This document shows positions 19,011 to 28,251 of a stretch of 64,000 nucleotides of DNA, piece after piece. This stretch comes from Pseudomonas sp. Seg1 (GTDB lineage: Bacteria > Pseudomonadota > Gammaproteobacteria > Pseudomonadales > Pseudomonadaceae). Under the pieces are notes generated by a model. The model searched no databases, was not told the origin of the DNA, and saw nothing but the letters and a program-made list of their open reading frames with translations. The number at the start of each line of letters is the position of its first letter. Within the stretch, counting starts at the first letter, position 1. The translations under genes and the position numbers were made by a program. The stretch is taken from NCBI RefSeq assembly GCF_018326005.1, contig NZ_AP021903.1:5478501-5542500 (forward strand), given 5' to 3'.

Positions 19011-19343
19011 GGAAGTTTCCGGACAACAGATGGGTGCACGCAGGCAGGTGCGCCAATGTGCCATTTTTCGGTGCGCCAGCGCCATCCCCTTAGCCAGCTA
19101 ACTAACTGACTGATCGTCGACTGCAAAGTGATAGCTCAACGCCATGGTCTGAATCTTGCCTTGCTTCATCCCTTGAACGCGGGCGCCTTACAAAGGCAAC
19201 CGACAATGGGAAGTTTCGCTACAGAGCCGGCCTACAGAGCGGGCGAGAGTGAACTTTCGAGGCCTTTTAGCAGGGCACAACATCAACGTCGAACGACCGC
19301 GATGCACGCCGATGGTGCGTGGTGTCCAGAGGAGTCATGGGGC
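19011..19343. other. 333-bp divergent intergenic region (MFS / chemoreceptor)
   Basis: This must hold promoters for both flanking genes. I see short AACTAACTGACTGA-type repetition at 19098-19112, but no convincing -35/-10 pair, terminator, RNA gene or repeat. An open frame runs through it into the chemoreceptor, but its codons look non-coding before 19344. Confidence 0.5.
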
Positions 19344-21401
19344 ATGCAGGCTTTCCTTTCACCGGGGATCAAATTGCTGGGGCGGTTTGGTTTCGCGCGT
19401 AAATTCCAGCTGTTGTTTCTGCTGTTTATCCTGCCATTGGCCGGCAGCCTGTTGATGATCGGCCAGGACTATCGCGACAAGCTCAATCTGATTTCCGGCG
19501 AACGTGCCGGCGTGCGGCAGTTGCTCGCCCTCGATGCGCTGGACAACCTGCTCGCCGCGCAACGCGACCGCGCCGCTCGCTGGCGTGCCACGGAAACCAA
19601 TCGTCAGCCGACACCGGCCACGCTCGCCGCCATGGGTGCGTTCGACGCGGTACAACCGGCAGTGCTGCAAGCCACCACGGACTTGGGCAACGCGTTGAAC
19701 CACGAAGGTGCCGAAGGCGAAACCCTGGCCCGCTATCAGGCGCTGCAAAGCGCACTCAACGGCCTGGACTCGAAAAACCTCAGCGGTGTCGGTTGGTGGC
19801 CGGATGGCTACGACCGCTTCACCAACGCCCTCAGCGCCCTGCAAGCGTTGCGCGAGCAGATCGTCATGGACAATCGCCTGACCCTCGCACCGTGGCTGGA
19901 AACCTATCTGCTGACGCAGATTTCCACGCAACACGCGCCAGACCTGATCGAACGCGTCGGCCGACTCGCTGCCGTAGGGCAAGCCTCGGTCGTCTCCGGC
20001 CAATTCACCTTGCAAAGCCGTTTGCAATTGCGCGACCTGCGCAGCCGCATCGGCGATGCCCGCGAGCAACTGGTCAAAACCGCCACGCTGCTCGAAGCGC
20101 GCCTGCCGAAAGACCAGCAGAGCTGGGCCAGCCAATACCACGACAGCCTGAAACACCTCGACAGCGGTTTGAAGGTCCTTGATGACGGCGTGTTCGGCGG
20201 CAGCATCAATCTCAAACCGGAAGACTTCGAACGCGGCCTCGACGCGTTGCTGAGCGACCTCGCCGCCCTACGCCAGCAATCGCTGGTGTCGCTGGATCAG
20301 CGACTCGACGCCTACCACAACTCGGCGATCCGCCAGTTCATCCTCGTCGCGGCAATCTTCGGCTGCCTGTTGCTCGCGGCGCTGTATCTGTTCATCTGCC
20401 TGCAAGCCTCGATCCGCCGCAGCGCCAGCGGCATTACAGTGCTTGCCGAAGCGTTGCGTGACGGCAATCTGAGCCTGCAAGTGCCGGTGGTGGGTCGCGA
20501 CGAATTGGCGGCGATCAGCAACGCGCTCAACGTTGCCGTGGTGCAACTGCGCACAAGCATGCTTGGCGTCGATCACGAGACCTCGCAACTGAGCAACGCG
20601 GTGCGCAGCCTCAACGAGCACTCCAGCGGCGCTCTCGGCGAAGTTGAAGCGCAACAGTTGCAGATCAGCCAGATCGCCGCTGCCGCCACGCAATTGGCCG
20701 CCACCTCGCAAGGCGTGGCGCAAAGCTGCGAACAGGCCTCCGGCAGCGCTCAGCACACTCGGCGTATCGCCGCCGACAGTAGCCGCGACAGCCAGCGCAC
20801 CACGGCGAGTATTCAGCAACTCAATCAGCGTTTGAACGACACCGCAGCGGCATTGGGCCGGGTCAGCGAGCAAGGCCAGCAGATTCAACTGGTGGTCGAC
20901 ACCATTCGCGGTGTCGCCGAACAGACCAACCTGCTCGCGCTCAACGCAGCGATTGAAGCGGCACGCGCCGGTGAGCAGGGTCGCGGCTTTGCTGTGGTGG
21001 CTGATGAGGTGCGCAGTCTGTCGCAACGCACACAATCGTCGACCGCGCAGATCGCCGGCACCGTCGACAGCTTGCGCGCCACGGTCAACGAAGCCGTGAG
21101 TTTGATGGAAGCCGCGTGCGGTCAGGCGCAAACCGATGCCGAGTCGGTCACCGGCCTCGGTGAGCGTTTGGGCGAAATCGCCAGCGCCGTGCAGAGCGTC
21201 ACCGACACGTTGGCGCATATCGCTACGGCGGTTGAAGAACAGGCGAGCACCGCTGATGAAGTCAGCGGCAATATCCAGCAGGTCGATCAAGCCGCTGTGC
21301 GTTTGCTCGAAGGCGCACGTGCGGTAAACCTTGCAGCGGACACCCTGAGCCAGGGCAGCAAGGCGCTGAGTGACAACACCGCGCGCTTCCGCCTCAATTG
21401 A
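19344..21401 (+). CDS. Methyl-accepting chemotaxis protein
   Basis: This 685-residue receptor has a first membrane helix at about residues 17-37 (FQLLFLLFILPLAGSLLMIG), then a helical periplasmic domain of about 285 residues. A second helix follows near FILVAAIFGCLLLAALYLF, then a HAMP domain and the cytoplasmic signalling domain. Its tip has the conserved [19 protein letters not shown]. The ATG at 19344 follows AGAGGAG at a proper distance. The long helical sensor with NIT/HBM-like composition suggests a small-molecule ligand, but I cannot name it. The stop overlaps the convergent LysR gene by 8 bp. Confidence 0.93.
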   Translation: MQAFLSPGIKLLGRFGFARKFQLLFLLFILPLAGSLLMIGQDYRDKLNLISGERAGVRQLLALDALDNLLAAQRDRAARWRATETNRQPTPATLAAMGAFDAVQPAVLQATTDLGNALNHEGAEGETLARYQALQSALNGLDSKNLSGVGWWPDGYDRFTNALSALQALREQIVMDNRLTLAPWLETYLLTQISTQHAPDLIERVGRLAAVGQASVVSGQFTLQSRLQLRDLRSRIGDAREQLVKTATLLEARLPKDQQSWASQYHDSLKHLDSGLKVLDDGVFGGSINLKPEDFERGLDALLSDLAALRQQSLVSLDQRLDAYHNSAIRQFILVAAIFGCLLLAALYLFICLQASIRRSASGITVLAEALRDGNLSLQVPVVGRDELAAISNALNVAVVQLRTSMLGVDHETSQLSNAVRSLNEHSSGALGEVEAQQLQISQIAAAATQLAATSQGVAQSCEQASGSAQHTRRIAADSSRDSQRTTASIQQLNQRLNDTAAALGRVSEQGQQIQLVVDTIRGVAEQTNLLALNAAIEAARAGEQGRGFAVVADEVRSLSQRTQSSTAQIAGTVDSLRATVNEAVSLMEAACGQAQTDAESVTGLGERLGEIASAVQSVTDTLAHIATAVEEQASTADEVSGNIQQVDQAAVRLLEGARAVNLAADTLSQGSKALSDNTARFRLN

Positions 21402-22296
21402 TCACGGCCTCGGGGAAATCCGTTTCCAGTTCGGCCTTGAGCCATTGAATAAACCACGCCACGTCCGCCGAGAGTTCGGCGGACGGCGTGAGTACCCGAT
21501 AGCTTTCCAGCTTCACCTGAGCGTCTACCGCGCGCACCAGTTTGCCGCTGGCGAGTTCATGGCGCACCAGCACCTCGTTGGCCAGCGCGATGCCTTGCCC
21601 GCTCTCGGCGACTGATAGCGCGTGGTCATTGTTGACGTAGAGCATGTCGGAATTGAGATGGATATCGAGGTCGTGGGCGGCGAACCACAGGTTCCACCAT
21701 TCACCGTCATCGACGTGGATCAGTTCGTGTCCGACCAGATCGGCCGGACCGTTGATCGGTGCGATGCTGGCCAGATACGTCGGCGTGCAAATCGGAAAAA
21801 CTCGCGGACAAATCAGCGCTTCCCGTGAGTCGGCATATTGCCCGTCGAGGCCGTAGACGATACCCAGATCCGCACTTTTGCCATCCACTTCGGTGAAGGT
21901 CGAATTCGGCTCGATCGCCAGTTTCAATCCCGGGCGCAGATGGCGCAGCGCTTCGATCCTAGGCATCAACCAGCGCTTGGCGAAACCCGGCACCACCATG
22001 ATCCGCAACCAGCGCTCGGCGTCTTTAGGCCGGGCTTCCTTGCCGGCCTCGATGATCAACTGCAATGCGGCGCTGATCTTGCGGTGGTACTTCTCCCCCG
22101 CCGGCGTCAGGTTGACCCCGCGCGAGGTGCGCTCGAACAGTTGAATGCCCAACCAGTCCTCAAGCAATTTCACATGCCGGCCAATCGCAGGCTGGGTCAC
22201 GTGCAGGGCTTTCGAGGCTTCGACATAGCTGCCCAACCGGGCTGCCGCATCAAAGGCACGCACCGCGTTGAGCGGCGGCAAACGGTGGTCGGGCAT
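21394..22296 (-). CDS. LysR-family transcriptional regulator (GcvA-like)
   Basis: This 300-residue regulator has an N-terminal winged helix-turn-helix (LPPLNAVRAFDAAARLGSY, then VTQPAIGRHVKLLED) and a C-terminal periplasmic-binding-type effector domain. The ATG at 22296 is preceded by CCAGGAATC; an in-frame GTG four codons upstream is possible. It is divergently transcribed from the polyamine-type ABC operon across a 227-bp gap, the usual layout of a LysR regulator and its target, so control of that operon is inferred. The effector is unknown. Confidence 0.92.
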   Translation of the reverse strand: MPDHRLPPLNAVRAFDAAARLGSYVEASKALHVTQPAIGRHVKLLEDWLGIQLFERTSRGVNLTPAGEKYHRKISAALQLIIEAGKEARPKDAERWLRIMVVPGFAKRWLMPRIEALRHLRPGLKLAIEPNSTFTEVDGKSADLGIVYGLDGQYADSREALICPRVFPICTPTYLASIAPINGPADLVGHELIHVDDGEWWNLWFAAHDLDIHLNSDMLYVNNDHALSVAESGQGIALANEVLVRHELASGKLVRAVDAQVKLESYRVLTPSAELSADVAWFIQWLKAELETDFPEAVIN

Positions 22297-22523
22297 GATT
22301 CCTGGCACCTTCGGCTGTTAAATTAACTAACACCTGCCATGTTTAAATTGAAGTGTCGCGCCGCGCAACCCCTGGCTGATAATCGAGCCACAGCAGAACA
22401 AAAAAACAGCTGGTTTCACACCCGAACGCAATCTCGATCCTGCCCAAAAAAATAATATCCATGGCCCGACGGCGGCGCTTTTTCATAGCGAGTCGCAGGC
22501 GATGGGGGAATCGGAGGTAACGC

Positions 22524-23642
22524 ATGAATGCCCTGCATTCGCTGCAAACGCTGGCGGTCTCGATCCGCTCAGTGCGCAAGGTTTACGGTGATCCGCACAC
22601 AGGTCCGGTGGCGCTGAAAAGCATCGACCTGGACATCCGCGACAACGAATTCTTCACCCTTCTGGGCCCGTCCGGCTGCGGCAAGACCACGCTGCTGCGG
22701 ATGATTGCCGGGTTCGAATTTCCCACTGAAGGCGAGATCCTGCTCTACGGCGAAAACATCGCTGATCGTCCGCCCTTCCAGCGCCCGGTCAACACGGTGT
22801 TCCAGCATTACGCGCTGTTCCCGCACATGACCATCGCCGAGAACCTCGCTTTCGGCCTCGAATCGCACCCGATGGGCAAAGTCATCACCAAAGCGCAGAT
22901 CGCCGAGCGCGTCAGCGAGATGTTGGCGCTGGTGCAGATGGAACGTTTCGCCAATCGAAAACCGGCGCAACTGTCTGGCGGCCAACAACAACGTGTCGCC
23001 CTTGCCCGCGCCTTGGCGCCGCATCCGAAAGTGTTGCTGCTCGATGAACCGCTCTCCGCGCTCGATCTCAAGCTGCGTCAGGCCATGCGCGAAGAGTTGA
23101 AAACCATTCAGGCAAAAACCGGCATCACCTTCATCTTCGTCACCCACGACCAGGAGGAAGCGCTGACCATGTCCGATCGCATCGCCGTGTTGTCCGAAGG
23201 CGAAGTGCAGCAGGTCGGGCGGCCGGAGGACATCTACGAACGGCCGCGCAATCGCTTCGTCGCCGACTTCATAGGCGAAACCAATTTCATCGAAGGCACC
23301 GTCACTCGCGTGGAAGACGGTCAGGCGTGGTTCGCCGGGCCGGCGGGGCACCCATTGCCGGCGCAACCATGCAGCAATGTACAGGTCGGCGCCAACGTCA
23401 CCTTGTCGGTACGTCCTGAACGCCTGCATCTGGTAGCGGCAACCACCGAGGCCGCATTGCCGTGCCGGATCGAGGCGCAGATCTACCTCGGCACCGACCT
23501 GCAATATCAGGTCAGCCTCAGCGACGGTTCGCGCCTCACCGTGCGTACGCCCAATTGCGTCGACCAGAGCCTGCGCTTTGCCGTCGGTTCTCAGGCCGGT
23601 CTGTTGTTCGACCGTGGAAGCGCCAGCGTCCTGCACGATTGA
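22524..23642 (+). CDS. Polyamine-type ABC transporter, ATP-binding protein
   Basis: This 372-residue ATPase has Walker A GPSGCGKTT at residues 48-56, the signature LSGGQQQR at about 150-157, Walker B LLLDEPLSALD at about 173-183 and a C-terminal TOBE domain. It is a PotA/PotG-type subunit of the CUT1-like spermidine/putrescine family. The start ATG follows GGAGGTAAC, a near-perfect ribosome binding site. Two permeases and a binding protein follow directly, forming a complete importer. Confidence 0.95.
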   Translation: MNALHSLQTLAVSIRSVRKVYGDPHTGPVALKSIDLDIRDNEFFTLLGPSGCGKTTLLRMIAGFEFPTEGEILLYGENIADRPPFQRPVNTVFQHYALFPHMTIAENLAFGLESHPMGKVITKAQIAERVSEMLALVQMERFANRKPAQLSGGQQQRVALARALAPHPKVLLLDEPLSALDLKLRQAMREELKTIQAKTGITFIFVTHDQEEALTMSDRIAVLSEGEVQQVGRPEDIYERPRNRFVADFIGETNFIEGTVTRVEDGQAWFAGPAGHPLPAQPCSNVQVGANVTLSVRPERLHLVAATTEAALPCRIEAQIYLGTDLQYQVSLSDGSRLTVRTPNCVDQSLRFAVGSQAGLLFDRGSASVLHD

Positions 23643-23657
23643 GCCGGAGGAATTGCC

Positions 23658-24578
23658 ATGCACGCCTTACCGATTGCCAACACGCTGGAGCGCCGCAAAG
23701 CCTTCCAGAGTTTCCTCGGCGTCAGCCCGGCGCTGATCGCCATCGGCCTGTTTCTGCTGGTGCCGATTCTGATCGTCATCGGCTATTCGTTGATGGAGGC
23801 CAACCCCTACGGCGGGGTCAACAAAGTCTTCAGCAGTGACGCTTACACCTCGCTGCTGTTCGAGCGGCAACTGGACGACAGCCTCGCGTTTGCCGATTCG
23901 TATCTGATCATCGCCCTGCGCTCGATCGGCATTGCCGGACTGACCACGATCATCACGCTGCTGATCGGTTTTCCGGTGGCGGTGTGGCTGGCCATGCAGC
24001 CGGCGCATCGGCGTGGCTTGTTGATCTTTCTGATCACCGTGCCGTTCTGGGCCAACCTGTTGATCCGTACGTATGCGTGGATTTTGCTGCTGCGTAACAC
24101 CGGAGTGATCAACAACAGCCTGATGGGCCAGGGCGTTATTCACGAACCGTTGCAGTTGCTCTACACCGACGGCGCGGTGCTGCTGGGGCTGGTTTACACC
24201 TACGCGCCGTTCGTGGTGCTGCCGATTTACGCGACGCTGGAAAAGATGGATATCCGCCTGCTCGAAGCGGCGCAGGATCTCTACGCCGGACGTGTGCGCA
24301 CGTTACGCAAAGTGGTTTTGCCAATCGCCAAACCGGGGATTCTGGCCGGCGCCATCCTCACCTTTGTGCCGTGCCTGGGCGCGATGATCGCCCCGGAACT
24401 GCTCGGTGGCGGCACCCGAATGATGCTCGGCAACCTGATCTTCCGGCAGTTCAGCGATGCGCGTAACTGGCCGTTTGGCGCAGCGCTGTCGCTGGTGCTG
24501 ATGGCCGCCGTGATGCTGGTGCTGACCGTGTATGCCCTGCGCGCCGAGCGCCAGCGCATCGCCAAAGGAGGTGCGTAA
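23658..24578 (+). CDS. Polyamine-type ABC transporter permease (PotB-like)
   Basis: This 306-residue membrane protein has six hydrophobic segments, and an EAA-type loop EAAQDLYAGRVRTLRKVVLP at about residues 202-221 that contacts the ATPase. It lies 15 bp after the ATPase gene, with GGAGGAATTGCC just before its start, and overlaps the next permease gene by 1 bp. It resembles the larger permease of the spermidine/putrescine family. Confidence 0.94.
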   Translation: MHALPIANTLERRKAFQSFLGVSPALIAIGLFLLVPILIVIGYSLMEANPYGGVNKVFSSDAYTSLLFERQLDDSLAFADSYLIIALRSIGIAGLTTIITLLIGFPVAVWLAMQPAHRRGLLIFLITVPFWANLLIRTYAWILLLRNTGVINNSLMGQGVIHEPLQLLYTDGAVLLGLVYTYAPFVVLPIYATLEKMDIRLLEAAQDLYAGRVRTLRKVVLPIAKPGILAGAILTFVPCLGAMIAPELLGGGTRMMLGNLIFRQFSDARNWPFGAALSLVLMAAVMLVLTVYALRAERQRIAKGGA

Positions 24579-25384
24579 TGCTCACGCTATTCAAACGCAA
24601 AGGGCTGGGTGTGCAGGACTTCCCCGGCTTCGGCGGCTTCAGTTTTCTGTTTTATCTGTACCTCTACGCACCGATCGTGGTGCTGGTGGTGTTCTCGTTC
24701 AACGCCAACCAATCGGCGACGGTGTGGACCGGGTTCAGCCTCGACTGGTATCGCGCCGCGTTCGCCAATCAGGCCTTGCGCCAGGCCGCCGGCAACAGCC
24801 TGTTGATCGCCGTCTGCGCCAGCATGATTGCCACGGCAATTGCCACCCTCGCCGCCCTCGGCACCTCGCGCGGGGCCAAGTTCAAGGGCCTGCAATTGTC
24901 GATGGGCGCGATCATGTTGCCGCTGGTGCTGCCGGAAATTGTCGTCGGTGTGGCGACGCTGGCGCTGTTCTCCACCATCGGTCTGTCGCTGGGTTACGGC
25001 AACCTGATCATCGCGCACACAGTGTTCTGCATTCCCTTCGCCTACCTGCCGATTCGGGCGCGGCTGAACGACATGGACCTGTCGCTGGAGCAAGCCTCGG
25101 CCGACCTCTACGCCGGCCCGTGGCGAACCTTTCGCAAAGTGACTTTGCCGCTGCTGATGCCGGGGATTTTCTCCGGGCTGATGCTGGCCTTTATCGTCTC
25201 GCTGGATAACTTCGTGATCTCGATGATGGTCTCGCAGGCCGGCACCACGACCCTGCCGATTTTCATTTTCGGCCTGCTACGCATGGGTGTGACACCCGAC
25301 GTCAACGCCGTGTCGACGCTGATCCTCGGCGTCTCGGTGCTGTTCGTCAGCCTCTCTTATCTGTTGGGTAAAAAGAACGCCTGA
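24578..25384 (+). CDS. Polyamine-type ABC transporter permease (PotC-like)
   Basis: This 268-residue membrane protein has six helices and the EAA loop segment EQASADLYAGPWRTFRKVTL at about residues 172-191. It begins at the last base of the preceding gene's stop codon (TAATG). AAAGGAGGTGCG just upstream is an excellent ribosome binding site. It completes the heterodimeric channel of the importer. Confidence 0.94.
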   Translation: MLTLFKRKGLGVQDFPGFGGFSFLFYLYLYAPIVVLVVFSFNANQSATVWTGFSLDWYRAAFANQALRQAAGNSLLIAVCASMIATAIATLAALGTSRGAKFKGLQLSMGAIMLPLVLPEIVVGVATLALFSTIGLSLGYGNLIIAHTVFCIPFAYLPIRARLNDMDLSLEQASADLYAGPWRTFRKVTLPLLMPGIFSGLMLAFIVSLDNFVISMMVSQAGTTTLPIFIFGLLRMGVTPDVNAVSTLILGVSVLFVSLSYLLGKKNA

Positions 25385-25411
25385 ACCTTCTACGACCTGT
25401 GGGGAAATAGC

Positions 25412-26458
25412 ATGAGCAAGTGGATAAAAAGCGTCGGCACTTCGTTGTTCCTGACATTGCCGCTGAGCATGGCCGCGAGTGTTCAGGCCGCCGAGAAACT
25501 CAACGTGGTGAGCTGGAGCGGCTACTTTTCGCCGGAGATTCTCGCCAAGTTCCAGAAGCAGACCGGCATCGAAGTCACCGTCGATTCCTACGACTCCAAC
25601 GAGACTTTGTTGGCGAAATTGAAACAGGGCGGCGCCGGTTATGACGTGGCGATTCCGTCGCACCAGTTCATCCCGATCCTGATCAAGGAAAACCTGCTGG
25701 AGCGCTTCGACCCGGTCAAAGAGCCCTACTACGCCAGCGTTGTGGATAACCTGAAAAAACCGAGTTGGGACCCGGAAGGCGCGTATTCGGTGCCGTTCAT
25801 CTGGGGCACCACCAGCGTCGTGCTGGACTCCGCTCGCTACAAAGGCCCGGCCGACAGCTACAAGGTTTTGTATGAGCCGCCAGCCGAGTTGCAGGGGCGC
25901 ATCAACATGTTCGATTCGGTCAGCGACATGGTCGACATGGCCAGCCTCTATTTGAACATTCCGCTGTGCAGCGAAGACCCAAAACAGATGCAGCAAGTGC
26001 TGACGCTGCTCAAGGCGCAGAAGCCGTTCGTGAAAACCTACAGCTCCAAGGCCGGTTCGATTCGCGAGAACCTCGCCTCCGGTGAAATCGACATGTCGAT
26101 GTTCTGGGGCGGTTCGTCGATGCGCGCCCGCGAGATGAAACCGACGCTGAAATACCTCTACCCGAAAGAAGGTGTGCTGGCCTGGGTCGACAACATGGTC
26201 ATCCCCACCGGCAGCAAGAATCCGGCGAATGCCAAGGCGTTCATCGCCTTCCTCAGCCAGCCGGAAAACTCGGCAATGACGCAGAACTTCCTCAAGCACC
26301 AGAGCCCGATCAAAGGCGTCGAACCGTTCCTCGATGCAGCGCTCAAGGATGCGCCGGAACTGCACATCCCCGAGGGCACCAACGTGGTGTTCAGCAAGAC
26401 TTGCGGCGAAGGCGCGATCCGTCTCGCTGATCGTCTCTGGACCAACCTGATGCGTTGA
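25412..26458 (+). CDS. Polyamine-type ABC transporter periplasmic binding protein
   Basis: This 348-residue protein has a Sec signal peptide cleaved near VQA/AEK (residue 26). It then reads LNVVSWSGYFSPEILAKFQKQTG, the start typical of PotD/PotF-type solute-binding proteins. MFWGGSSMRAREM and DNMVIPTGSKNPANA are conserved later in the fold. It captures the substrate in the periplasm. Whether that is spermidine, putrescine or another amine is not determined. A terminator follows immediately. Confidence 0.93.
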   Translation: MSKWIKSVGTSLFLTLPLSMAASVQAAEKLNVVSWSGYFSPEILAKFQKQTGIEVTVDSYDSNETLLAKLKQGGAGYDVAIPSHQFIPILIKENLLERFDPVKEPYYASVVDNLKKPSWDPEGAYSVPFIWGTTSVVLDSARYKGPADSYKVLYEPPAELQGRINMFDSVSDMVDMASLYLNIPLCSEDPKQMQQVLTLLKAQKPFVKTYSSKAGSIRENLASGEIDMSMFWGGSSMRAREMKPTLKYLYPKEGVLAWVDNMVIPTGSKNPANAKAFIAFLSQPENSAMTQNFLKHQSPIKGVEPFLDAALKDAPELHIPEGTNVVFSKTCGEGAIRLADRLWTNLMR

Positions 26459-26464
26459 TCTCTA

Positions 26465-26493
26465 TCGCCCCGTCACACTGGCGGGGCGTTTTT
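26465..26493 (+). terminator. Rho-independent terminator after the binding-protein gene
   Basis: CGCCCCG and CGGGGCG pair across a 9-nt loop, followed by TTTTT. It lies only 26 bp before the amidase start, so the amidase is either reached by read-through or has its own promoter. Confidence 0.85.
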
Positions 26494-26518
26494 CCAGCCG
26501 TCTGAAAGGCCGCTTGCA

Positions 26519-27973
26519 ATGAACGCTAACAACATCAGCGAACTGGTCCTGTTGCAGGCCCATGAACTCGCCGAACGCATCCGCCTGCGCCAGGTTTCCT
26601 GCCGGGAAGTGATGCAGACTTACCTTGCCCATATCGAACGTTTCAATCCGCTGGTGAATGCGCTGATCAGCCTGCAGTCACCGGAACATCTGCTGGCTCA
26701 GGCCGATGAGCGCGATGCCGAACTGGCGCGCGGCGAGTACCGTGGCTGGATGCATGGCTTGCCTCATGCGATCAAGGATCTTTCGCTGACTCAAGGCATT
26801 CGCACCACGCTGGGTTCGCCGCTGTACAAGGATTTTGTGCCCGAGCGCGACGGCATCATGGTCGAGCGAATCAAGACTGCCGGCGCAATCATTATCGGCA
26901 AGACCAACACCCCGGAATTCGGCCTCGGTTCGCAAAGCTACAACCCGTTGTTTGGTGCGACTGGCTGCGCTTTTGACCCGGGCAAAACCGCTGGTGGCAG
27001 TAGCGGTGGCGCGGCGGCCGCACTGGCGATGCATCTGGTGCCGGTGGCGGATGGCAGCGACATGATGGGTTCGCTGCGCAATCCGGCGGCGTTCAACAAC
27101 ATCTTTGGCTTTCGCCCGTCGCAGGGGCGCGTGCCTTTTGATGACAGTGCTGATCTGTTTTTCGATCAGTTGGGTTACGAAGGGCCGATGGCGCGCAGCG
27201 TGAGGGATGCGGCGTTGCTGCTGTCGGTGCAGGCTGGGGGCGATGCGCGGGCGCCGCTGTCCATTGCTGAATCCGGTGAGGCGTTTGCGGAGCCGTTGGA
27301 GCGGGATTTCAAAGGCACCCGGATGGGTTGGCTGGGGGATTTCAGCGGTTATCTGCCGATGGAGAGCGGCGTGCTGTCGCTGTGTCAGAAGACCTTTGCC
27401 GATTTTGAAAGCCTCGGCTGCCACGTTGAGTCGGTTGAGCCGGGCTTCGCGCCTGAGCGGCTGTGGAGCAGTTGGCGCACGTTGCGGCACTGGATGGTCG
27501 CCGGGTCTTTGGGCGCAACCTATGCCGATCCGCAGAAACGCGCGTTGTTGAAACCGGAAGCGATCTGGGAAGTGGAAAACGGTCTGAAGCTTTCGGCCAG
27601 CGAAGTGTTCGCCGCCTCGGTGGTGCGCAGTGATTGGTATCGGGCGATTTCCCGACTGTTCGAACGCTACGATTACCTGTTGCTGCCCAGCGCCCAGGTC
27701 TTCCCGTTCGATAAAACCCAGCCGTGGCCGATGTCGATTGAAGGCGTGGCGATGGACACGTATCACCGCTGGATGGAGGTGGTCATCCCCGGCACGTTAT
27801 CCGGTTGCCCGGTGGCGAGCGTTCAGGCCGGCTTCAATGCACAGGGGTTGCCGATGGGGTTGCAGATCATCGGCCGGCATCAGGCGGACTTCGCGGTTCT
27901 GCAACTGGCGCACGCTTATGAGCAGGCCAGCCGCTGGTTCCAGCGCTGCCCTTCGCCCCTGCTGAGCCAGTAA
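26519..27973 (+). CDS. Amidase-signature-family hydrolase
   Basis: This 484-residue enzyme has the Ser-Ser-Lys catalytic layout. The lysine is in GLPHAIKDL, the middle serine in GKTAGGSSGGAAAA, and the nucleophile region is GSDMMGSLRNPA. The last differs from the common GSDxGGSIR by a Met-Met, a variant I recall in amidases of this length from pseudomonads. There is no signal peptide, so it acts in the cytoplasm. It follows the polyamine-type importer by 60 bp, suggesting the imported compound or its acylated derivative is hydrolysed, which is inference only. Confidence 0.9.
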   Translation: MNANNISELVLLQAHELAERIRLRQVSCREVMQTYLAHIERFNPLVNALISLQSPEHLLAQADERDAELARGEYRGWMHGLPHAIKDLSLTQGIRTTLGSPLYKDFVPERDGIMVERIKTAGAIIIGKTNTPEFGLGSQSYNPLFGATGCAFDPGKTAGGSSGGAAAALAMHLVPVADGSDMMGSLRNPAAFNNIFGFRPSQGRVPFDDSADLFFDQLGYEGPMARSVRDAALLLSVQAGGDARAPLSIAESGEAFAEPLERDFKGTRMGWLGDFSGYLPMESGVLSLCQKTFADFESLGCHVESVEPGFAPERLWSSWRTLRHWMVAGSLGATYADPQKRALLKPEAIWEVENGLKLSASEVFAASVVRSDWYRAISRLFERYDYLLLPSAQVFPFDKTQPWPMSIEGVAMDTYHRWMEVVIPGTLSGCPVASVQAGFNAQGLPMGLQIIGRHQADFAVLQLAHAYEQASRWFQRCPSPLLSQ

Positions 27974-28018
27974 TTTTGATAAACGGTTGAAAGCGTAGAA
28001 AAAATTTTAAATTTACGC

Positions 28019-28047
28019 TTGACGCTTTTCCATTTCAGGGGAATAAT
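28019..28047 (+). promoter_or_regulatory. Sigma70 promoter of tRNA-Met with GC-rich discriminator
   Basis: TTGACG (28019-28024), a 17-bp spacer and AATAAT (28042-28047) lie 11 bp before the tRNA. GCGCGCC follows the -10, the mark of a stringently controlled stable-RNA promoter. An AT-rich UP-like tract (AAAAAATTTTAAATTTA) lies just upstream. Confidence 0.85.
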
Positions 28048-28058
28048 GCGCGCCACTT

Positions 28059-28135
28059 GGCTACATAGCTCAGTTGGTTAGAGCATAGCATTCATAATGC
28101 TGGGGTCCGGGGTTCAAGTCCCTGTGTAGCCACCA
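28059..28135 (+). tRNA. tRNA-Met (elongator, anticodon CAT)
   Basis: The 77-nt gene has an encoded CCA. The acceptor arms GGCTACA and TGTAGCC pair. The anticodon loop TTCATAA carries CAT, and the D loop has AGTTGGTTA. The closed first acceptor pair marks it as elongator rather than initiator. A strong promoter precedes and a terminator follows it. Confidence 0.96.
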
Positions 28136-28144
28136 AGTACTAAA

Positions 28145-28175
28145 AACGGCTTACCGAAAGGTAGGCCGTTTTTTT
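28145..28175 (+). terminator. Rho-independent terminator of tRNA-Met
   Basis: AACGGCTTACC and GGTAGGCCGTT pair (one G-U) around a GAAA tetraloop and end in seven T residues. Confidence 0.92.
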
Positions 28176-28251
28176 ATGCCTCGAGAAAAGCCTCTTCAAT
28201 CTGTTTGTCCAAGGTATTGGTGCACCTTGGTTCCGCGTTCTTTGGATTACT

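Noticed and set aside
17787..19109. A 440-codon plus-strand frame in the MFS gene
   Set aside because: It is Arg/His/Gln-rich and antisense to an MFS protein with 12 membrane helices, a common artefact of GC-rich membrane genes.
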